NCBI GenBank assembly: GCA_902495245.1
Contig: CABUWI010000008.1
Location: forward strand, 102,898 to 166,897
Direction of reading: 5' to 3'
Length of the DNA: 64,000 nucleotides
Origin: an uncultured Porphyromonadaceae bacterium
GTDB taxonomy: Bacteria; Bacteroidota; Bacteroidia; Bacteroidales; Muribaculaceae
The position numbers and the translations under genes are program-made. Each line of letters begins with the position of its first letter. Within the stretch, counting starts at the first letter, position 1. The notes beneath the pieces are model-generated. The model worked only from the letters and a program-made list of their open reading frames with translations, did no database searches and was not told the DNA's origin. Shown piece by piece: positions 1 to 7,534 of the stretch.

Positions 1-351
1 CTCGTCGTAGTCGGCATGGGCAATCTGACCCTGCAGAGCAACGTTGACGGCACTCTTGCCGACAAGGTTATCACTTTCTCGGCTCAGGAAGACCCTCAGA
101 ACCCTGACTTCCTGATGTGGTTCGGAGCTGACGGTCCGTATGTAGGTAACTTCAACATGGCTCTTGACTTCAACGACAGCGCTGCCGCCGCTGCTCCCCG
201 CAAGGCTCAGGCAACGCGCAAACTCGGCAAGCTCACACCCATGCGCGGCATCACTCCCGCCAAGGCTTCTGTTCCCGCCGGCACGACCTATAAGGCTGTC
301 GCATACGGCGAGAAGGCAGGTCGCTTCAACCTGACCCGCGCACGCCACTGA
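1..351 (+). CDS. C-terminal end of a host protein (5' truncated by window)
   Basis: The frame is open from base 1, so this is the last 116 residues of a longer protein and the ATG at 16 need not be its start. The tail is rich in Ala, Lys and Arg and ends in RARH. I recognise no family. Aromatic and glycine-rich stretches (FLMWFGADG, YVGNFNMALDF) would suit a secreted beta-sandwich protein, but this is only an impression. GC is high, like the neuC-obgE genes at the other end, and a strong terminator follows, so I read it as host chromosome left of the element. Confidence 0.6.
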   Translation, partial: LVVVGMGNLTLQSNVDGTLADKVITFSAQEDPQNPDFLMWFGADGPYVGNFNMALDFNDSAAAAAPRKAQATRKLGKLTPMRGITPAKASVPAGTTYKAVAYGEKAGRFNLTRARH

Positions 352-375
352 TTCCCAACCCAACCCTCAATACCC

Positions 376-414
376 GCAGAGGTCGGCTCGCCCGCGAGCC
401 GGCCTCTGCTTTTT
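376..414 (+). terminator. Rho-independent terminator of the first gene
   Basis: A 15-bp stem, GCAGAGGTCGGCTCG paired with CGAGCCGGCCTCTGC apart from one mismatch, has a short loop and is followed by five T. It ends transcription from the gene finishing at 351. Confidence 0.9.
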
Positions 415-422
415 CCCTCCGA

Positions 423-453
423 TTGCTTTTCACGCAATTTTTCCGTAACTTTG
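423..453 (+). promoter_or_regulatory. Bacteroidota promoter at the left host/element boundary
   Basis: TTG at 423-425, 20 nt, then TAACTTTG at 446-453, matching the Bacteroidota -33/-7 consensus. It now reads into the RhuM remnant. If the repeat at 434-455 is the left end of the element, this was the promoter of the epimerase gene now at 59731. Confidence 0.7.
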
Positions 454-455
454 CA
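434..455. repeat. Candidate left attachment site (attL)
   Basis: This 22-mer matches 59704-59725 at 20 of 22 positions, with 11 identical bases GTAACTTTGCA at its right. CTnDOT-type integrases recombine at GTANNTTTGC, which both copies contain. The core also resembles a promoter -7 box, so some similarity is expected by chance. A weaker copy (16 of 22) lies at 1318-1339, nearer the integrase. Confidence 0.55.
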
Positions 456-480
456 GCAGTCAGCACACCCTCAGACAGTC

Positions 481-640
481 ATGGCAAAAGAAATCCAATT
501 CATTCTATATAACCTTCCCGACAACTCCGGCACGGTGCAGGCCTGCGTCTACTTCCGGAGAATTGATTGAAGAGGGAACTATTCCAACAGTTCAACCGGA
601 AGGAAATCGTCAAGTCGAAAGAGAAAGGATATTTTCGAAA
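481..640 (+). pseudogene. Remnant of a RhuM-family gene
   Basis: The ATG at 481 opens MAKEIQFILYNLPDNSGTVQ, the typical beginning of Bacteroidota RhuM-type (virulence_RhuM domain) proteins, but stops at 568-570. From about 560 another frame reads ELIEEGTIPTVQPEGNRQVE, which resembles the segment these proteins have some 60-70 residues later. The middle of the gene is therefore missing and the two parts are out of frame. The rest was probably replaced by the HNH gene. The family call rests on remembered sequence pattern. Confidence 0.65.
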
Positions 641-642
641 AT

Positions 643-1287
643 ATGTTCAGGTCGAGACATCATACGGAGAGTGTGCCGGAATTGCTGACGTTCGGCGACT
701 TCATCTATTATGCGTATGCAAACATGCAGATGCTGATAGTCGCCTTGGATAAGGGCAAGTCTGCGTTCGACATGGACTGTTACAGGCTTCGCTTAAACGC
801 TTACAGAGCATACTGCGGGGGTCGGTGGAGTATTCATGACCTGCGGATTAACAATAAATGGAAGTCAGAGGTCGGCGATTATTGCTGGTGTTGCCTGAAG
901 CGTGTGGGCCGTGAGGAATTGGAAACTGCACACTTGTTCCCCTTGGCAAAGGGCGGCGCAGACGATGCCGACAATAGCGTGATGGTCTGCAAAGAGTGTA
1001 ATTCAACACTTCACGACCTCGATTTTCTTGAGTGGTTCTCGACTGTCAGGAAGCAATGGCCGTCGCCGCATGTTTTCGCATATTATCTGAAACTCGTGTA
1101 CTTATACGCAGTCAAATACAGTCTGCTCTGCAAGACCTCTGCCGAAATCGACGCAATGAATCTCCCGTTCAGGTATGAGTTTATTCCGCTTTCGTTTCCG
1201 AACTCTTATCTCGCAAGGTTTGCCGCCCTGCGCAACCCTGCTTTCAGGTCGGACAATCCGCAGGCCTTCCTCCCTCGCAAAGATTGA
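643..1287 (+). CDS. HNH endonuclease-like protein
   Basis: A 214-residue protein with a zinc-type HNH core in its middle: CWCC, then ETAHLFPLAKGG, an Asn in DNSVMV, CKEC and a final His in NSTLHDLDF. This C-x2-C...H...N...C-x2-C...H order is that of HNH nucleases (RloB/McrA-like or defence-associated). The N- and C-terminal parts are unrecognised. GC is lower than in the first gene, so it looks acquired. The start is uncertain; ATG codons at 643 and 724 are both possible. It lies between the candidate left end and the integrase. It may be a defence nuclease or a homing-like nuclease; I cannot tell which. Confidence 0.7.
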   Translation: MFRSRHHTESVPELLTFGDFIYYAYANMQMLIVALDKGKSAFDMDCYRLRLNAYRAYCGGRWSIHDLRINNKWKSEVGDYCWCCLKRVGREELETAHLFPLAKGGADDADNSVMVCKECNSTLHDLDFLEWFSTVRKQWPSPHVFAYYLKLVYLYAVKYSLLCKTSAEIDAMNLPFRYEFIPLSFPNSYLARFAALRNPAFRSDNPQAFLPRKD

Positions 1288-1491
1288 TATACATTTTGGC
1301 CCTGTGGCGAATTATCGGCAAAAATTCAGTAAACTTGAGGTACAAAAGTAGGAATTTTCCTCAAAATATCATAGTCTGATTTCAAGGGAATTAGGATTTT
1401 AGGATTTGTGACGATATTCCGTGATTTGCTGTTTTTTTCTCAATCAGTACACATTTTGTACAGTTCAGTTGTTAATATGTGTTGAGGGCGA

Positions 1492-1523
1492 TTTTCAACG
1501 ATTACCAAACCGCACTATCTTTG
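1492..1523 (+). promoter_or_regulatory. Probable integrase promoter
   Basis: TATCTTTG at 1516-1523 fits the -7 box; TTTTC at about 1492-1496 is a weak -33 at the right distance. The integrase ATG is 23 nt downstream. Apart from this and the weak att-like copy at 1318-1339, the gap 1288-1546 shows nothing I can name. Confidence 0.5.
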
Positions 1524-1546
1524 CGCAAAACTAAGATTAGCAGCCT

Positions 1547-2791
1547 ATGGCGAAAGTTGAAAACAAGAACAAACAAAATCCGAAACTGGTCCAGACCGTG
1601 CTCAAAGACGGTCGTGCCAGCCTTGCGCTGGAATATTACCTCGGCCGTACCGAGACCCCCGTTCTCGACGACGCGGGCAACCATGTCATATATACGGAGG
1701 GGGCGATGGCAGGAAAGCCTAAATACAAAATCAAGCATAACCGCAAGCGCGAGAACCTTAACCTCTACCTCATACTGACTCCCCGGACACAGGCGGAGCG
1801 GGCGCAGAACAAGAACACCCTCGCCCTCGCCGAGAAGATAAGGTTTGAACGTGAACAGGAGTTCCTTGAAGACCGTGAGGGCTACCGACTGAAGAAAGAG
1901 AAGGAGGCGGACTTCCTGCGTTATTTCCGCCAGCACCGCGATGACGAGGTATATGCAAAGCCGACAAGGGTAGGTTTAGGGACCGCCTACCGGCGTTTCA
2001 TCGACTTCCTTTCCGGTATCCAGAAATACCGACGCTACACCGAGTTCCTAAGAATGGATCTTCTTACCCCGGAAATGGTATCGGGGTATGTGGATCATCT
2101 AAAAAAGGTATCGGTCGGATACGGCGCGTCGCGCTGTCTCGGCCTTTTCAAGAAAGTGGTGGCATCTGCCGTGGAGGAGGGGCTGATGAAAAAGAACCCC
2201 GCAAAGGGAATAGTCCTGCGCATGGACCGCCTCGCACTGAGAAAATCCATACTTACGCTTGACGAGGTGAAAACACTTGCCTTGACCCCTTATGAGGGCG
2301 GAGAGCCTGATATAAGGAGGGCGTTCCTGTTCAGCCTCTATACGGGCATACGCTGGTGCGACGTGCGCAAGCTGAAATACTCCAACGTGGATTTCGCCAC
2401 CGGGGTACTGAAATTCGAGCAGAGCAAGATAGCCGGGCGCAGCAAGAACAGCGGCGTTGTCACGCCGCTTAGCCCGATGATATTGAAACTCATCGGCACT
2501 CCTCCTACCGGCGAAGCCCTGTCGCAGACCATATTCACACTCCCATGCTCATGGACCTGCAATCAGCACATCGGAAAATGGGTCGCGAAAGCCGGCATCT
2601 CCAAGCATATCACATGGCACTGCGCGCGCCATAGTTTCGCGGTCAACGTACTAAACAACGGCGCGAACATAAAGACGGTACAGTCGCTCATGGGACACGC
2701 CAGCATAGAGATGACGGAGAAATACCTCCATGTCGTTGACGAGCTGAAGCACAAGGCAATCAACAGCCTCCCCGAGCTTGAAATGGCGTAG
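1547..2791 (+). CDS. int: Tyrosine recombinase (ICE integrase)
   Basis: A 414-residue site-specific recombinase that would integrate and excise the element. The N-terminal third is basic (arm-type DNA binding), followed by a SAM-like core-binding domain (about residues 130-220) and the catalytic domain. Catalytic signatures visible are Arg in TGIRWCDV (about 268), HCARHSF (His-x2-Arg, about 358), LMGHAS and the nucleophile Tyr in EKYLHVV (about 393). This is the Bacteroidota IntDOT/IntN1 class; the first catalytic Arg is present, whereas IntDOT itself lacks it. It is transcribed into the element from near the left end, as in CTnDOT, and is followed by its own terminator. Confidence 0.93.
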   Translation: MAKVENKNKQNPKLVQTVLKDGRASLALEYYLGRTETPVLDDAGNHVIYTEGAMAGKPKYKIKHNRKRENLNLYLILTPRTQAERAQNKNTLALAEKIRFEREQEFLEDREGYRLKKEKEADFLRYFRQHRDDEVYAKPTRVGLGTAYRRFIDFLSGIQKYRRYTEFLRMDLLTPEMVSGYVDHLKKVSVGYGASRCLGLFKKVVASAVEEGLMKKNPAKGIVLRMDRLALRKSILTLDEVKTLALTPYEGGEPDIRRAFLFSLYTGIRWCDVRKLKYSNVDFATGVLKFEQSKIAGRSKNSGVVTPLSPMILKLIGTPPTGEALSQTIFTLPCSWTCNQHIGKWVAKAGISKHITWHCARHSFAVNVLNNGANIKTVQSLMGHASIEMTEKYLHVVDELKHKAINSLPELEMA

Positions 2792-2811
2792 GCATACAAT
2801 TCGTCACGAGG

Positions 2812-2843
2812 AAAGCCGACACAGCATTGTGCCGGCTTTTTTT
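2812..2843 (+). terminator. Integrase terminator
   Basis: Stem AAAGCCGACACA / TGTGCCGGCTTT with one mismatch and a four- to five-base loop, running into seven or more T. It isolates int from the excision region. Confidence 0.85.
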
Positions 2844-2973
2844 CGTGCCTGTGGCGGGACAACGCAGCCGTGGGGATAAACGTAACCAAGATTTCAGACA
2901 CGCATACGATTTAGATTTTTCAGTCATCAATACATTATATATTGAATGTACTGTCATGAAATAATGTCCCAAG

Positions 2974-3017
2974 CCTGACACAGTTGTGACATAATCATGA
3001 CAATATGCTGACAATAC
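2974..3017. repeat. Four 11-bp phased TGACA repeats (left array)
   Basis: TGACA occurs at 2976, 2987, 2998 and 3009, exactly 11 bp apart, so all copies face one side of the helix. The surrounding gap 2844-3196 is AT-rich and has no gene. Together with the array at 3565-3602 this looks like a cooperative binding site for an excisionase-like protein. Confidence 0.75.
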
Positions 3018-3196
3018 GCTATTTAAGCAAATCAAAAACATCGATAACGGTGTTATATATCCGACTGACGCAAAGCCTCCGCGGGTCGCGGATAGAATAT
3101 TAATGGAGAAAAATTTGAACATTTAGCCGTGTTACGGCGATTTTACATATTGCATGGGTATGTAAACCCAATACTTTGCGGTCATTTTTTAATCAG

Positions 3197-3535
3197 ATGG
3201 ATAACAACATTGTCATTATCCCCTTTGATAGTTTGAGGGAACTAATCAACAACGCGGTCAGCGAGAGCCTCGACAGAATACTCGCAGCATCACAGCCCAA
3301 AAGGGAGCAGGAATCAGTGGACATAGACGGGGCGTTGGAGTTTCTTAACTCCAACGGCTATCGTATAGCCAAGGGCCAGCTATACAAGGAAACATCAGCC
3401 GGCAACATCCCCTTCCACAAATTCGGACACCGCCTGCACTTCCGCATTTCCGAACTCAGGAAATGGGCTGAGCTGCGACTGACCGCCGGAAACGCGGTCG
3501 GATACCTTGATTATGCGCGGGAAAAAAGACATTGA
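3197..3535 (+). CDS. Excisionase-like helix-turn-helix protein
   Basis: A 112-residue protein from ATG 3197 (a TTG at 3176 is in frame but sits in the promoter-like ATACTTTG). After an N-terminal helix, residues about 48-100 (ALEFLNSNGYRIAKGQLYKE ... KFGHRLHFRISELRKWAELR) read as a MerR/HTH_17-type winged helix, the fold of excisionases and Tn916 Xis. It stands alone between two inverted 11-bp repeat arrays, which are its obvious candidate targets. In CTnDOT the small Xis proteins sit in this region, upstream of orf3 and exc. A role as recombination directionality factor or autoregulator is inferred. Confidence 0.7.
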   Translation: MDNNIVIIPFDSLRELINNAVSESLDRILAASQPKREQESVDIDGALEFLNSNGYRIAKGQLYKETSAGNIPFHKFGHRLHFRISELRKWAELRLTAGNAVGYLDYAREKRH

Positions 3536-3564
3536 ATTCATTGCATTACCACTATCATGTAAAA

Positions 3565-3602
3565 AGTCAGAAACCTGTCATAACTCTGTCATAACCCTGT
3601 CA
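3565..3602. repeat. Four 11-bp phased TGTCA repeats (right array)
   Basis: AGTCA at 3565, then TGTCA at 3576, 3587 and 3598, all spaced exactly 11 bp. TGTCA is the reverse complement of TGACA, so this array mirrors the one at 2974-3017 across the gene in between. It lies in the leader of the next operon (gap 3536-3815, otherwise without a recognisable feature). Confidence 0.75.
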
Positions 3603-3815
3603 GGGAAAACATAACAAAGTCGATGTTTTAATTCTGAAAATCGCCCAAAAACAAAAACAAGACAATGAAGATACGACAATCAAGACCTCCTCCCCGACGA
3701 CATGGGTATCCGAAAAAGGAATAGGCCATATTCCTTCCGGACAAAAGAGGAAACCGAAACATAAAAACAGGAGCGTAAATCCATGATTGGGCTCCGTAAC
3801 ATTTATTCACTAACA

Positions 3816-4223
3816 ATGAGCGAAACAGCCATAGATTATTGCAGCGAAATAAGTGCTATGCGAATCCGCATGGATGAGATGCACGGCATAATGCAAAAGG
3901 TGCTGGCGTTTGTGGATGGTCCGGACGCAGCACCGATAAAAACAAAAGGGAGACCGCAGTATGAGGACTACTATCTTGACGACGTGGAGAGGAACTACCT
4001 TGTCACCTGCAAGGAACTCCAGCTGATCTGGATGGTATGCGAGAGGACCGCCTACCGCTATATCAAGAAATACAGCCTTACCGATGTAGGGGACGGGGGC
4101 ACGAGCCAGTTCAGGCTCGGAGACGTCACCGACGCAATATCCACATACGGGATTGACTTCAGCCGCAAGACAATAATGGCGATTCTCGAAAAACGCCGCA
4201 TAAAGACACCGCCACGCCCATGA
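3816..4223 (+). CDS. Small DNA-binding protein of the excision operon (Xis2c-position)
   Basis: 135 residues from ATG 3816 (MSETAID); an upstream ATG at 3783 is possible. The second half, from LVTCKELQLIWMVCERTAYR to the LEKRR tail, has the look of a helix-turn-helix protein with a recognition helix around TAYRYIKKY. It is the first gene of a tight run (ATGA overlap with the next) of two small HTH proteins, a DUF3945 protein and a topoisomerase-like protein, the order of xis2c-xis2d-orf3-exc in CTnDOT. The function is by position and fold impression only. Confidence 0.55.
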   Translation: MSETAIDYCSEISAMRIRMDEMHGIMQKVLAFVDGPDAAPIKTKGRPQYEDYYLDDVERNYLVTCKELQLIWMVCERTAYRYIKKYSLTDVGDGGTSQFRLGDVTDAISTYGIDFSRKTIMAILEKRRIKTPPRP

Positions 4224-4540
4224 CACCCGACACCACAGCCCTTATGGGCCTTCTCAGGACAGTGCTTGAGAGGCTCGACAGCATAGACAGCCGTCTCAAC
4301 GGCACCGAATACCAGATGCCACGGCTGCTGACCCCTAAGGATGTTGAACGCAGATTCGGGATAAGCGAGCGACAGCAGTACAATCTCAGGAAAGACGGCA
4401 CACTCCCATATATCCGCAAGACACCCGGAGGCCCCATACATTACCTGACCCCCGATGTGCTCGGATACATACTGGGTGACGACACCCACGGCTGCGTCGC
4501 GGCCGGGAAACAGCAAGAGACCGTCCACACAGCAACATAA
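4220..4540 (+). CDS. HTH_17-type excisionase-like protein (Xis2d-position)
   Basis: 106 residues, start overlapping the previous stop (ATGA). Residues about 33-80 (LLTPKDVERRFGISERQQYN ... LPYIRKTPGG) form a classic HTH_17 winged helix, as in excisionases and phage AlpA-like regulators. The N-terminal helix MTPDTTALMGLLRTVLERLD may mediate oligomerisation. It is translationally coupled to its neighbour and seven bases from the DUF3945 gene. Likely DNA-bending accessory factor for excision. Confidence 0.7.
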   Translation: MTPDTTALMGLLRTVLERLDSIDSRLNGTEYQMPRLLTPKDVERRFGISERQQYNLRKDGTLPYIRKTPGGPIHYLTPDVLGYILGDDTHGCVAAGKQQETVHTAT

Positions 4541-4546
4541 TATAAA

Positions 4547-5944
4547 ATGGCACAAGACCAGACACCCGACAAAGAGCAGGTGCTCATAGCCCGCAACAAC
4601 GAGACGGGTCAGACCGGCGCGGTCGCAGGACTCAACGATGACGGCACACCTATAATGAAGGATGCGAAAACCGCCACACTCGGAGACCTTGTGAAATTCA
4701 ACATACGCCAGAACCCGATAGAGGCCTTCCTGTCAAATTTCATGCGGCAGTGCAAGAACCCCTCGCTGTTCGGATTTTTCAAGACCGATGCAGATACATT
4801 CGACAAGGTGGGCCCCGTCATGGCCGAGATGCTCAAAGACCCCGAGGCCAACAAGGACCTCCTCGCCTCGGCAAAGGTCGAACTTCCGACACAGGAAGAG
4901 AGCAAACAGGAGAGCCGTTACAAATCCATTGACCCCGACAAGGTTGACTGGGAGGAACTCGGCAACCGCTGGGGCATCGATCGCAAATCGCTCGACGAGT
5001 CCGGAGACCTGCGCGAGATGCTCTACAACCGAAAATCGGGACTCGTGAACGTCACACCGACGCTGTTCGGAGAGAAATACACGCTGGCGGCCCGACTGTC
5101 ATTCAGGACCGACCCCGACGGCAGCGTCAAGGTGGTGCCGCATTTCATATGCAGACAGCCACGGCTCGACGAGGAATTCAAGGGCGTCACCTTCACCGAC
5201 GAGGACAAGGCCAACCTCCGCAACACGGGCAACCTCGGCCGTGTTGCCGACCTGGTGGACAGTGCCACGGGCAAGAAAATCCCTTCATACGTCAGCATCG
5301 ACCGCTACACCAACGAGATTGTATCCGTGCCGGTGAAGGATGTGTATGTCCGCGACACCATAGGCCAGACCAAACTCACGATGCAGGAGGTCGAGGAACT
5401 GAAAAACGGGAAGGCCCTTCCTCCCAAACGCATTTCCGGCAAGAACGGCAAGGAATACACTGTGACCCTTCAGGTGAGCGCGGACCGCCGGGATGTGGAA
5501 TTCGTCCCCAAGGGAGCGAAAAAGCAGAAACAGTCGCAGTCCCAGGATGGCGCACCCAAGGTCAGGACAAACACATGGCTGACCAAGGATGGCACAATCA
5601 AACATCTGTCGCAGTGGGACCACATACCTCTCACCGAACAACAGCAGAAGGACTACGAGTCCGGAGGCGTTGCGGTGCTGACCAACCGCACCGACAAGAA
5701 GGGAAACCCCTGCACCCTGTACCTGTGGTACAACCCGGAGAAACAACGGGCCGAGGCCGTACCCGATGACCCGCGACAGGGAAAGGCAATCGCCCCCTCC
5801 AACGAGAGCCGGGTCCAGACAGCGGTCAACAACGAGGGCAAGACCAACGAGGCCACCAAGGGGGTCAAGGAGCCACTTGAAAAGGGGCAGACGGCCCCCA
5901 AGGACAGCAAGCAGAAAAGGCAGTCCAAAGGCCGCAAGATGTAA
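4547..5944 (+). CDS. DUF3945/DUF4099 protein (CTnDOT orf3-like)
   Basis: A 465-residue soluble protein found in Bacteroidota conjugative elements. The DUF4099 part covers about residues 125-190 (VDWEELGNRWGIDRKSLDES), and DUF3945-type repeats follow (VTFTDEDKANLRNTGNLGRV, then KISGKNGKEYTVTLQVSADR). The C-terminal 90 residues are Lys/Gln/Glu-rich and low complexity. It is in the place of orf3 of the CTnDOT excision operon. Its biochemical role is unknown; DUF3945 repeats also occur beside topoisomerase genes, as here. Confidence 0.75.
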   Translation: MAQDQTPDKEQVLIARNNETGQTGAVAGLNDDGTPIMKDAKTATLGDLVKFNIRQNPIEAFLSNFMRQCKNPSLFGFFKTDADTFDKVGPVMAEMLKDPEANKDLLASAKVELPTQEESKQESRYKSIDPDKVDWEELGNRWGIDRKSLDESGDLREMLYNRKSGLVNVTPTLFGEKYTLAARLSFRTDPDGSVKVVPHFICRQPRLDEEFKGVTFTDEDKANLRNTGNLGRVADLVDSATGKKIPSYVSIDRYTNEIVSVPVKDVYVRDTIGQTKLTMQEVEELKNGKALPPKRISGKNGKEYTVTLQVSADRRDVEFVPKGAKKQKQSQSQDGAPKVRTNTWLTKDGTIKHLSQWDHIPLTEQQQKDYESGGVAVLTNRTDKKGNPCTLYLWYNPEKQRAEAVPDDPRQGKAIAPSNESRVQTAVNNEGKTNEATKGVKEPLEKGQTAPKDSKQKRQSKGRKM

Positions 5945-5976
5945 CCATATATTCAGAATTAAAACAAAGACATATA

Positions 5977-6924
5977 ATGAAGAAAATATTCATACTGACG
6001 GAGAGCCGCACGGTGGCGAAGACAATCGCCCAGTCTCTCGGCGTGAACATCCAGCGCAAGGGATACTATTCAAAAGGCGACATCTCGGTGTCATGGACAG
6101 GCGGCAACATCGTCACCGCGAAACCCAAGTCCCGATTCGAGTTCAGCGTGTCTTCAGACATGACCGCTGACGAGACCTTTGCCGCCAACTACCGTTTCAG
6201 CCCCCGTGTCAAACGCAGTGACAGGCCTTCCCGCGCTGACAGGGATGCCTCCCAGCTTTCGGTAATCAGACGGCTGTGGCAGGACTCCGACATCGTTTTC
6301 AATGCCATGAAGCCCTCAGCCTTCGGCGAGATCATGTTTGAGAGCATGAAGAACTTTATCGGAAGTGACACCCCGACCTCAAGGCTGTGGCTGCGTCGCA
6401 TCACACGCACGGACATCGAGGCGGCAGTCTCTGATGCCGGACACCTTCCGACGGGATATGGGCAGCTCCATGACAACGCAATCGCGGAATTCACAATCGG
6501 GGTCAAGCCCGAAGACGCGGGTGTGGCCGCCGACGCTCCTTCCGATTTACCGTGGGGACTTCCGGAATTGCAGAACGCTGCGGAAAGCCGGCTCGGACTG
6601 TCCCCGTCGGCTACTGTAGCCGCCGCCATGTCACTTTACAACAAGGGTCTCATATCGTATCCCTCCGCCTCAAACATACTTCCACCGTCGGTGGCAGCCG
6701 ACATTTCGGAGGCACTCGCGATGCTCCGCCACAATCCGTCAGTCGGGAAATATGCGGAGAACGCCGAGGTCACAGGTAACGAGGATGTATGGACTGCCGG
6801 TGCCGACGGCCTCGCGCACTACGCAATCACAGTCACCGGACTTCTGCCCGTTGACCTGACGGCTGACGAATCCAGAGTCTATAAGCTGGTTGCTGTCCAC
6901 CTGACGGAGCTGTTCACAAAATAG
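5977..6924 (+). CDS. Degenerate, shortened type IA topoisomerase-like protein (Exc-position)
   Basis: 315 residues against about 700 for Exc/TopB. The N-terminus (IFILTESRTVAKTIAQSLG) is a TOPRIM start, with the general-base Glu kept. Where active enzymes have DxDREGE, this one reads NAMKPSAFGE, so the metal-binding aspartates are gone. LYNKGLISYPSASN keeps the Tyr of the ITYPR motif but has Ser for the Arg. The rest of the usual C-terminus is absent. It follows the DUF3945 gene by 32 nt, as exc follows orf3. It is probably inactive as a topoisomerase; it may still bind DNA or partners. The reading frame is intact, so I do not call it a pseudogene. Confidence 0.75.
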   Translation: MKKIFILTESRTVAKTIAQSLGVNIQRKGYYSKGDISVSWTGGNIVTAKPKSRFEFSVSSDMTADETFAANYRFSPRVKRSDRPSRADRDASQLSVIRRLWQDSDIVFNAMKPSAFGEIMFESMKNFIGSDTPTSRLWLRRITRTDIEAAVSDAGHLPTGYGQLHDNAIAEFTIGVKPEDAGVAADAPSDLPWGLPELQNAAESRLGLSPSATVAAAMSLYNKGLISYPSASNILPPSVAADISEALAMLRHNPSVGKYAENAEVTGNEDVWTAGADGLAHYAITVTGLLPVDLTADESRVYKLVAVHLTELFTK

Positions 6925-6965
6925 ACGGAGAACACGCCTTATGGCAGGTACTACGGATTAGACAA

Positions 6966-7069
6966 GTGGCAGACGGGGATTCCTCCGTCTGCCACCATTA
7001 CCCGGCAAGACAGTCCGGGCCGACGGGAAAAGCCATGCGTGGTAAAACCGATAACCGGTATGCCGTCGG
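6966..7069. other. Two hairpins between the topoisomerase-like and DUF1896 genes
   Basis: A perfect 11-bp stem GTGGCAGACGG / CCGTCTGCCAC (6966-6976, 6985-6995), then 7-bp arms CCGACGG / CCGTCGG (7020-7026, 7063-7069) enclosing a smaller CCG-rich pairing. No T-run follows, so a simple terminator is unlikely; processing or attenuation is possible. Confidence 0.5.
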
Positions 7070-7093
7070 GACAATGAAAAACCATGACGCGAG

Positions 7094-7534
7094 ATGAAAG
7101 ATGCACAGGATTACGCGCTGCTCGACTTTTATGTCCAATATCTGCGCCGACACCTTGCCGACCACCATTTCGACAAGTACAACAACGAGAAATTCATATC
7201 GGAACGTGCTGATTCGGCACTTGACACATACATAACGAACTTCCTGTGCGGCCATGCACCGCACATATGTCAGGAATTGGCAATGCGTACATTGCTCGAA
7301 GGGCTGTTCTTCTCCCGCTATGACGCGGTACATGAGGTTATAGAGGAAGACTGTTGGACACGCCTCTCCCCGGAGACATGGGAACCGACGGCGGTGCATA
7401 TGACGCGGCACCCGGATGTCAAGCCCGTGCTTGACCGCCACAATGTCAACGGGGATTACCCTGATGACCGTCAGGCGTTGCATGACGATCTTCTCGGAAC
7501 CATCACGGAAATACTCGACGGCTATGACCTATAA
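7094..7534 (+). CDS. DUF1896 family protein
   Basis: 146 residues, acidic and helical, with the family-like opening YALLDFYVQYLRRHLADHHF and the tail DRQALHDDLLGTITEILDGY. DUF1896 proteins are typical of Bacteroides conjugative transposons and sit directly before the giant methylase/helicase gene, as here. The two genes overlap by 11 bp and are probably translationally coupled. No activity is known to me. Confidence 0.75.
   Translation: MKDAQDYALLDFYVQYLRRHLADHHFDKYNNEKFISERADSALDTYITNFLCGHAPHICQELAMRTLLEGLFFSRYDAVHEVIEEDCWTRLSPETWEPTAVHMTRHPDVKPVLDRHNVNGDYPDDRQALHDDLLGTITEILDGYDL

Noticed and set aside
3561..3602. Phased TGTCA repeats as a CRISPR array
   Set aside because: Units are 11 bp with no spacers of CRISPR length.
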